Below, in pieces: positions 1-3,864 of a stretch of 5,467 nt of DNA. The number at the start of each line of letters is the position of its first letter. The stretch's first letter is position 1. The notes beneath the pieces were generated by a model. It worked only from the letters and a program-made list of their open reading frames with translations. It ran no database searches and had not been told where the DNA came from. Position numbers and translations under genes: made by a program. Source of the stretch: Chloroflexota bacterium. Its GTDB lineage: Bacteria; Chloroflexota; Dehalococcoidia; Dehalococcoidales; WRFJ01. The stretch is from the NCBI GenBank assembly GCA_009778865.1, contig WRFJ01000068.1, positions 1 to 5,467 of the forward strand. Direction: 5' to 3'.

Positions 1-355
1 GCATCTGAGAAAAAGACAACAGCAAAATACGCCCATCCTGCAAGGTAAAATAGTAGTTGTCACCATTATATTGCATTTTAGCATCCTCATGGACTTTAAC
101 TATCTTAGAATTTTTAATAGATTCTTTAAGACCTGTTTCATAGTCTTTATGAGGTATAGTTAAATTGTCTACTGTGCTACTGACCGGCAATGCATAGCCA
201 TAGCCGTATTCAAAGGTATTTTTAGATTCTGAGCTGTAGTTATTTATAAGCTGCCATGTAAAAAAAACTAGCGCAAAAAGCATAACAAAACTCAGCAAAG
301 CATAAGCCAATGAAAGCTTAACGCTTATTGGGTTAAATCTTTTCTGTGAGCTCAT
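1..355 (-). CDS. Sensor histidine kinase, N-terminal part (runs off left edge)
   Basis: This reading frame starts at the ATG at 355 and stays open to the left edge, giving 118 residues. The N-terminus is a short basic stretch (MSSQKRFNP), followed by one hydrophobic transmembrane helix at about residues 14-36. After it comes a polar, Tyr-rich segment (residues 37-118) that should lie outside the membrane. This is the usual opening of a membrane sensor kinase; the HAMP, histidine and ATPase domains would lie beyond the window, so the kinase assignment rests on position. It follows an OmpR-type regulator on the same strand and its start lies 23 bases inside that gene's 3' end, the typical translationally coupled regulator-kinase order. 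An AGGGG run about eight bases before the ATG may act as ribosome site. The signal it senses cannot be read from the sequence. Membrane protein with an external sensor segment: confident; kinase: likely. Confidence 0.8.
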   Translation of the reverse strand, partial: MSSQKRFNPISVKLSLAYALLSFVMLFALVFFTWQLINNYSSESKNTFEYGYGYALPVSSTVDNLTIPHKDYETGLKESIKNSKIVKVHEDAKMQYNGDNYYFTLQDGRILLLSFSQM

Positions 356-1007
356 AGCCCATGCCCCTGACAGCTTTAATGACAGCACCGTTTTTGGGTG
401 TGCACAGTTTTTTGCGCAAATTACTTATTAAAACATCTACCACATTGGATAAAGCGCCGTAGTCGCTGCCCCACACATGTTCTTCTATCATATAGCGCGC
501 AACTACGGCGTTGCGATTGTAAAGTAGATATTCAAAAATACTATATTCTTTACCCGTAAGGGCTACCTCCTGGCCGTCCACCGTCACTTTTTGAGTGCTA
601 GTATCCAGATTAATTTTACCAATGGAAAAAGTGGCCGAGGAAACACTATAAAAACGTCTCAATAAAGCACGTATACGCGCATAAAGTTCGGCTGAAGAAA
701 AAGGTTTGGTCAGATAATCATCTGCACCACTGTCTAAGCCACGCACTTTATTTTCATAACTGTCTTGAGCTGTAAGCATTAAGATGGGAGTGCTTTTACC
801 GGCTTTGCGCAGATCGGCACAAACTATAAAACCATCTATTTTGGGCAACATAACATCTAATATTATTAGATTATAGTCAAAAGCTAGAGCCATCTCTTTA
901 CCAGTAACACCATCTTCGGCGCTGTCTACAGCATGCCCCTGAGCTTTTAGTTCTTCACTGATAATATCACTTAATATTTTATTGTCTTCAATGATAAGAA
1001 TATACAT
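333..1007 (-). CDS. Response regulator, OmpR/PhoB family
   Basis: A 224-residue two-component response regulator that should bind DNA once phosphorylated by the kinase encoded just downstream. The N-terminal receiver domain (about 1-115) shows the acidic pair E7-D8, the phospho-acceptor D51 in ILDVMLP, the switch T79 in MLTA and the invariant K101 in LTKPF. The C-terminal winged helix (about 130-224) has the family hallmarks LTGKEYSIFEYLL, a recognition-helix region NVVDVLISNLRKKL and the wing VRGMGYEL. Length is normal for the family. The start is the ATG at 1007 because MYILIIEDN is the canonical start of a receiver beta strand. An upstream TTG at 1049 would add 14 residues that belong to no domain, and it overlaps the predicted promoter. 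No Shine-Dalgarno is visible before the ATG. All key catalytic residues are present, so it should be functional; the target genes are unknown. Confidence 0.95.
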   Translation of the reverse strand: MYILIIEDNKILSDIISEELKAQGHAVDSAEDGVTGKEMALAFDYNLIILDVMLPKIDGFIVCADLRKAGKSTPILMLTAQDSYENKVRGLDSGADDYLTKPFSSAELYARIRALLRRFYSVSSATFSIGKINLDTSTQKVTVDGQEVALTGKEYSIFEYLLYNRNAVVARYMIEEHVWGSDYGALSNVVDVLISNLRKKLCTPKNGAVIKAVRGMGYELTEKI

Positions 1008-1020
1008 AACCGTAGATTTA

Positions 1021-1049
1021 ATTCTAGCTGAGCAAGACCGACAATGCAA
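1021..1049 (-). promoter_or_regulatory. Candidate sigma-70-type promoter of the two-component genes
   Basis: On the minus strand TTGCAT (1049-1044) and TAGAAT (1026-1021) are separated by exactly 17 bases. The -10 matches the consensus at five of six positions, the -35 at only three. A transcript would begin near 1014, only about seven bases before the regulator ATG at 1007, giving a near-leaderless message; this agrees with the absence of a ribosome site there. Prediction by eye only. Confidence 0.4.
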
Positions 1050-1061
1050 GCTGGTAGCTGG

Positions 1062-1092
1062 TAAAAATTAGAGGCCGCATGCGGCCTAATTG
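1062..1092 (-). terminator. Palindromic hairpin terminator, best on the minus strand
   Basis: The 14-base perfect palindrome GGCCGCATGCGGCC (1073-1086) can fold as a five-pair GC stem with a CATG loop. It is flanked by AATTA/TAATT, which extend the pairing past a two-base bulge. On the minus strand it is followed by TCTAATTTTTAC, a T-run suited to intrinsic termination. It would stop transcripts coming from the transposase side before they reach the two-component genes. On the plus strand only a loose TTTT follows (1097-1100), so activity in that direction is weaker. Confidence 0.6.
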
Positions 1093-1234
1093 CTAGTTTT
1101 ATAATACATAAGGTTGCATTTTATACAATATGATATCTAACTTTGTTTAATTAGAGTGTAGTATACGGTTACTTAATACCGCTTTGCTATTTGTATAATG
1201 TGACAAGTGACTATTATATAAAATGTGATTTCTT
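1087..1234. other. AT-rich non-coding spacer
   Basis: This stretch between the hairpin and the transposase remnant has no reading frame of note on either strand. It contains several TATA-rich blocks but no convincing promoter pair, no clear terminal inverted repeat of an insertion sequence, and no recognisable continuation of the transposase in any minus-strand frame. Confidence 0.5.
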
Positions 1235-1678
1235 TTACTGCATTGCAGAGGCATCAGAATTTTGCAATATTATAAACGCTGAGCACCCAGACCACAATTC
1301 TCCACATGCTACAGTCAATGGTTCTGATGAGTTAAAGTTATTTTTTTTATCATTGATATAGCGTACTATTTCATCAAATTTTATTTGTTTAATTTCGCCT
1401 ATTTTTTTTGATTCCGAGAAGTTTGCACAAAGCGTTCGAGTCCATCGATACACAAGAGTATGATCAATATCCATAAGACGCGCTATTGTTTGATGACAAC
1501 TACCAGTCATAGCGTAGAACAGAATGCAAAGTGCTTTTCCGGCCGCAATTTTATAGTTGATACGGTTATCGCCTTCTCGGAAATTACACCCGCAGTCTTT
1601 ACAATAATATCGTTGCTTTCCGGCAACAATCCCGCTTTTTACTACTCTTTCCGAACGACATCTTTTACATATCGGCAT
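1235..1678 (-). CDS. IS1-like transposase, zinc-ribbon/HTH part, C-terminally truncated
   Basis: A 147-residue protein resembling the InsA-type N-terminus of IS1-like transposases. Residues 1-35 form a zinc ribbon with C4-x2-C7 and C26-x2-C29 and the typical GKQRYYCKDCGCNF run. Residues 43-85 look like the helix-turn-helix that follows in this family (IARLMDIDHTLVYRW). At residues 98-112 the segment IKFDEIVRYINDKKN resembles the start of the DDE catalytic domain, where I would expect D-E followed by a tryptophan; here the following residues are I-V. The frame then stops after about 35 more residues, so the remaining catalytic acidic residues are absent; full IS1 transposases are around 230 residues. 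The ATG at 1678 is preceded by AGGATATAGAG, a usable ribosome site. A run of eight A (minus strand, 1348-1341) lies in the gene, but a -1 shift there meets a stop at once and a +1 shift meets one after a few codons. It is probably an inactive remnant, although the frame itself is intact. Confidence 0.8.
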   Translation of the reverse strand: MPICKRCRSERVVKSGIVAGKQRYYCKDCGCNFREGDNRINYKIAAGKALCILFYAMTGSCHQTIARLMDIDHTLVYRWTRTLCANFSESKKIGEIKQIKFDEIVRYINDKKNNFNSSEPLTVACGELWSGCSAFIILQNSDASAMQ

Positions 1679-1821
1679 AATCTCTATATCCTATATATGA
1701 ACGTTACACTTATAAATATATAATATCGTTCATGGCTGTTTTAGCCACTATAAACTATGGTGGTACACCAGTGTCAATAGTAATATAAATTTTTTTCATT
1801 TTTAACTGATTTTTTGAACTT

Positions 1822-1962
1822 ATGTTTTCAAGGTGCAAAGAAATAAGATATTGTGTGTACTGTGACACTTTTGGTGCTGAACATTTTTATACTGCTAAGA
1901 CGAAATTCTCTGAAAGAGGATTTGGGTATCTAGAATGTATAAACTCAAATTTTACGAACTAA
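1822..1962 (+). CDS. Possible small Cys-containing protein or gene fragment, 46 residues
   Basis: An ATG-to-TAA frame of 46 residues starting MFSRCKEIRYCVYC. It has C5, C11, C14 and C39, so C11-x2-C14 plus later cysteines could form a small metal-binding knuckle. The composition, rich in aromatic and charged residues, is less random than expected from AT-rich spacer DNA. Against it: there is no Shine-Dalgarno before the ATG, no recognisable family, and the frame sits in a decayed-looking region. It could be a fragment of a longer lost gene. I do not assign a function. Confidence 0.22.
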   Translation: MFSRCKEIRYCVYCDTFGAEHFYTAKTKFSERGFGYLECINSNFTN

Positions 1963-1991
1963 GATGATTAGAGAGACCTAAACTAACATGC

Positions 1992-2017
1992 AGACTTTGG
2001 ACTTTGCGACAAAGTCT
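1992..2017. repeat. Stem-loop with two alternative pairings downstream of the Crp/Fnr gene
   Basis: The word GACTTTG occurs twice in tandem (1993-1999 and 2000-2006) and once inverted as CAAAGTC (2010-2016). The inner copy pairs with the inverted one across a three-base CGA loop. The outer copy, extended to AGACTTTG/CAAAGTCT, pairs across a ten-base loop, so the two stems exclude each other. It lies 11 bases past the Crp/Fnr stop codon. It may work as a transcript end or stabiliser, but no proper T-run follows on either strand. Confidence 0.45.
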
Positions 2018-2027
2018 ATTCATAGCT

Positions 2028-2690
2028 TTACAGTAAAAGCTTAAAATTACGGCGGTTATATTTAATAAGGCCTTCGGCCTGCATTTTACTCAGTTCATTG
2101 CTCATGGCACTTCTGTCGACTGCTAAATAATCAGCTAACTCTTGACGATTAAAAGATATGCTAAAAACCGATGAGGCCGCTATTTGAGCCTGTTCGGAAA
2201 GATAGGAGAGCAGCTTTTGGCGAGTGGTAGTACGTGTAACATGTTTTATTTTTTGCGTTAGCATAATATTGTACCTAGCTAAAATACTCAGCATATTTTT
2301 AATCATACTAATATGAAAAGAACAGGCCGAATTGCAAGAAGTAGCAATGCGACGATAATTTATTAACAGAATACGACAAGCTGTCAAGGCTACTACAGCA
2401 ATGGGTGGCTTTTGTATTTCTATGCAAGAAAAAGCCTCACCAAATAAACTGCCAGCTTCTACACGCGTCAAAATAGTGCGGTTACCCCAAAAATCTTCCT
2501 GTACTATAACCACACTACCGCTAAGAACAATGCCCGCCCGGGAAATATTTTCATCGGCACTAAAAATATAGCTGCTCTTTTTATAGCTATACATAGTTGC
2601 TTCTAAGCATTTAAGCAAGCTTGGCAAATCTTCTTCCCTAATATTTTGAAAAAGAGCGCAATGCTTAATAATGTGTAGATAATGGTCCAT
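2028..2690 (-). CDS. Crp/Fnr-family transcriptional regulator
   Basis: A 220-residue protein of normal Crp/Fnr length. Residues about 10-115 form the cyclic-nucleotide-type beta-barrel sensor domain, with GIVLSGSVVIVQED and the turn GSLFGEAF (80-87). A dimerisation helix covers about 120-150. The C-terminal winged helix (about 155-220) includes TTRQKLLSYLSEQ and the recognition region ELADYLAVDRSAMSNELSKMQAEGLI (185-209). The sensor domain does not show the residue set of cAMP-binding Crp, and there is no Fnr-like N-terminal cysteine cluster; cysteines are scattered at 11, 28, 89, 105, 119 and 123. The effector (heme, redox, nitric oxide or other) therefore cannot be named. It is transcribed away from an Fe-S protein gene and shares a dyad operator with it, so that gene is its most likely target and autoregulation is likely. 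The ATG at 2690 gives the full domain; no strong ribosome site precedes it. Confidence 0.9.
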   Translation of the reverse strand: MDHYLHIIKHCALFQNIREEDLPSLLKCLEATMYSYKKSSYIFSADENISRAGIVLSGSVVIVQEDFWGNRTILTRVEAGSLFGEAFSCIEIQKPPIAVVALTACRILLINYRRIATSCNSACSFHISMIKNMLSILARYNIMLTQKIKHVTRTTTRQKLLSYLSEQAQIAASSVFSISFNRQELADYLAVDRSAMSNELSKMQAEGLIKYNRRNFKLLL

Positions 2691-2703
2691 AAATTTTCAT
2701 TTT

Positions 2704-2719
2704 TGTTGTAAAAACAACA
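2704..2719. promoter_or_regulatory. Crp/Fnr-type operator in the divergent promoter region
   Basis: A perfect 16-base dyad, TGTTGT-AAAA-ACAACA, with further flanking matches (2701-2702 with 2721-2722). The four-base spacer between half-sites equals that of the FNR site TTGAT-N4-ATCAA. Its centre (2711.5) falls about 41.5 bases before a start site near 2753 predicted from the TATTAT at 2741-2746, the class II activator position. For the divergent regulator gene it lies 14 bases before the start codon, where a bound protein would more probably repress. The dyad is seen directly; its use is inferred. Confidence 0.65.
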
Positions 2720-2740
2720 GAATTTTATTCATCAGTATAG

Positions 2741-2749
2741 TATTATACA
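2741..2749 (+). promoter_or_regulatory. Candidate -10 element of the Fe-S protein gene
   Basis: TATTAT (2741-2746), overlapped by TATACA (2744-2749), gives a start near 2753 and a 5' leader of about 22 bases. No good -35 exists (CAGAAT at the expected place), as expected for an activator-dependent promoter. The complementary strand reads a perfect TATAAT at 2747-2742, which could serve the divergent Crp/Fnr gene, so the two promoters may overlap face to face. Confidence 0.4.
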
Positions 2750-2774
2750 ACTATTAAGCCAAAGGAGTATTCAG

Positions 2775-3530
2775 ATGATAAGAAAAATAATACAGATAGA
2801 TAATAGTAAATGTGATGGTTGCGGGCAATGTGCAGAAGCTTGCCATGAGGGCGCTATTGGTTTAAGCGACGGCAAAGCCATCCTGTTAAGAGACGATTAT
2901 TGCGATGGCCTAGGTGATTGCTTACCGCTGTGTCCAAAAGGAGCTATTTCTTTTACTATGCGAGAAGCTAATGCTTATGATTATCAGGCTGTGCTGCAGC
3001 ATCTGGCTAATGCTAAGGCCCAACAGCACGCTTGTCTCGGCAGTATGGCATGCAATATACAACAACCAGTTTATCAAGAAAGTGCTGTTTGCAACTGTCC
3101 GAGCAGTGCTGTGAAAAGTCTGACTACTTTAACCAACGATGCTCATTATGACCAATGCATACCCAGCTGTTTAGCTCAATGGCCTATACAGATAAAGCTG
3201 ACGCCCGCCAACGCTCCCTATTTTGCCCAAAGCCATGTGTTAATAGCCGCCGATTGTTGCGCCTACGCTTATGGTAATTTCCATCAAGACTATATGAAGA
3301 ACAACATCACTGTTATCGGCTGTCCTAAGTTAGATGAGGAAGATTACAGCCAAAAATTGGCTGAGATCTTAAGTTATAATGACATTAAAGCATTAACGAT
3401 AGCCCGTATGGAAGTACCATGCTGTAGCGGCCTGCAAAGTGCTGTACAAAATGCCCTGCAGTTAAGCAATTATAATATACCGTTGAAGGTGGTGGTTATT
3501 TCTATTGATGGTAAAATTTTAAATTGTTAA
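2775..3530 (+). CDS. 4Fe-4S ferredoxin-domain protein, Crp/Fnr-linked
   Basis: A 251-residue cytoplasmic Fe-S protein, probably an electron carrier or redox partner. Residues 5-60 form a two-cluster ferredoxin domain. The first motif is complete (C13, C16, C19, C23). The second reads C43-DGLGD-C49-LPL-C53, with Leu46 where a cysteine is normally expected, so that cluster has three visible ligands, or may be of 3Fe type. The middle (about 84-132) is Cys-rich: C87, C93, C106, C108, C128, C132. The C-terminal part has the conserved-looking blocks QWPIQIKL, IAADCCAYAYGNFH, IGCPKLD and MEVPCCSGL, adding paired C161-C162, C183 and C216-C217. From memory, proteins of this layout occur in anaerobes beside Crp/Fnr regulators and hcp (hybrid cluster protein); no hcp is present in this window. 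AGGAG seven bases before the ATG fixes the start. It appears to be transcribed alone. Family: confident; exact electron partner: unknown. Confidence 0.9.
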   Translation: MIRKIIQIDNSKCDGCGQCAEACHEGAIGLSDGKAILLRDDYCDGLGDCLPLCPKGAISFTMREANAYDYQAVLQHLANAKAQQHACLGSMACNIQQPVYQESAVCNCPSSAVKSLTTLTNDAHYDQCIPSCLAQWPIQIKLTPANAPYFAQSHVLIAADCCAYAYGNFHQDYMKNNITVIGCPKLDEEDYSQKLAEILSYNDIKALTIARMEVPCCSGLQSAVQNALQLSNYNIPLKVVVISIDGKILNC

Positions 3531-3864
3531 GTCATAATTTAACGCATATGTTTAAAGTTTAAACTCTTTCATTATATTGTTGCTTAATTGTAAATATTAT
3601 ATCAATCAAGATTGAAAATTATTTATAATTGCAATTTAAATGCACTAAGAATAGACACAAAAAGCAATATTAAATTCTAATAGCAACTAAAAAGGTTAAA
3701 AACGGATGTTTTATGTTTAAAATTTTAAAATCAAAGTAATTAATTAGGACAAATAAAAGACAATATATTTTCAAATTATTTTTTATAAACCACCCCTAAC
3801 TTTTCCTAAGAGTCCTCGTTATAGATTACGTAATTACGAAACACGAAGGAGGAGTTTAGAATAA
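3531..3864. other. AT-rich intergenic region upstream of the surface-protein gene
   Basis: About 330 bases with no coding frame on either strand. Near the left end the near-palindrome GTTTAAAGTTTAAAC (3550-3564) followed by TCTTTC could be a weak terminator for the Fe-S gene. A second AT-only palindrome, TTTAAAATTTTAAA, lies at 3716-3729. TATAAA (3784-3789) and TATAGA (3820-3825) are possible -10 elements for the downstream gene, but neither has a good -35. The length suggests room for regulation of the surface protein. Confidence 0.5.
3846..3854 (+). promoter_or_regulatory. Strong ribosome binding site of the surface-protein gene
   Basis: AAGGAGGAG lies ten bases before the ATG at 3865 and is close to the full anti-Shine-Dalgarno complement. 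It decides the start of the long open frame and implies efficient translation. The ten-base word TAATTACGAA occurs on both sides of it (3831-3840 and 3869-3878). Confidence 0.8.

Larger units (their letters stand above)
1679..2027. other. AT-rich intergenic region between transposase remnant and Crp/Fnr gene
   Basis: About 350 bases without a confident gene. It holds the upstream region of the transposase (TA-rich, 1679-1735), a small hairpin TGGTG-GTA-CACCA near 1759-1771, the doubtful 46-residue frame at 1822-1962 and the stem-loop at 1992-2017. No clear insertion-sequence end was found: outward-facing sequences on the two sides of the transposase share little more than TGACA. The region may be degraded DNA left by mobile-element activity, which is an inference. 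Confidence 0.5.

Noticed and set aside
1007..1049. TTG start extending the response regulator by 14 residues
   Set aside because: The receiver domain begins exactly at the ATG at 1007, the extra residues match nothing in the family, and no ribosome site precedes the TTG.
1460..1723. Plus-strand frame of 87 codons over the transposase
   Set aside because: It lies antisense to the zinc-ribbon and HTH region, whose motifs are clear on the minus strand. Its own translation shows no domain.
1196..1790. Terminal inverted repeats of an insertion sequence around the transposase
   Set aside because: Sequences facing outward on both sides share only short words such as TGACA, which is not enough to call element ends or a target duplication.
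2914..3114. Plus-strand frame of 66 codons inside the Fe-S protein gene
   Set aside because: It is a shifted frame within a gene with convincing ferredoxin motifs and has no independent start signal.
3716..3729. AT-only palindrome TTTAAAATTTTAAA as an operator
   Set aside because: Such palindromes arise easily in very AT-rich spacer DNA, and nothing nearby supports a binding protein.
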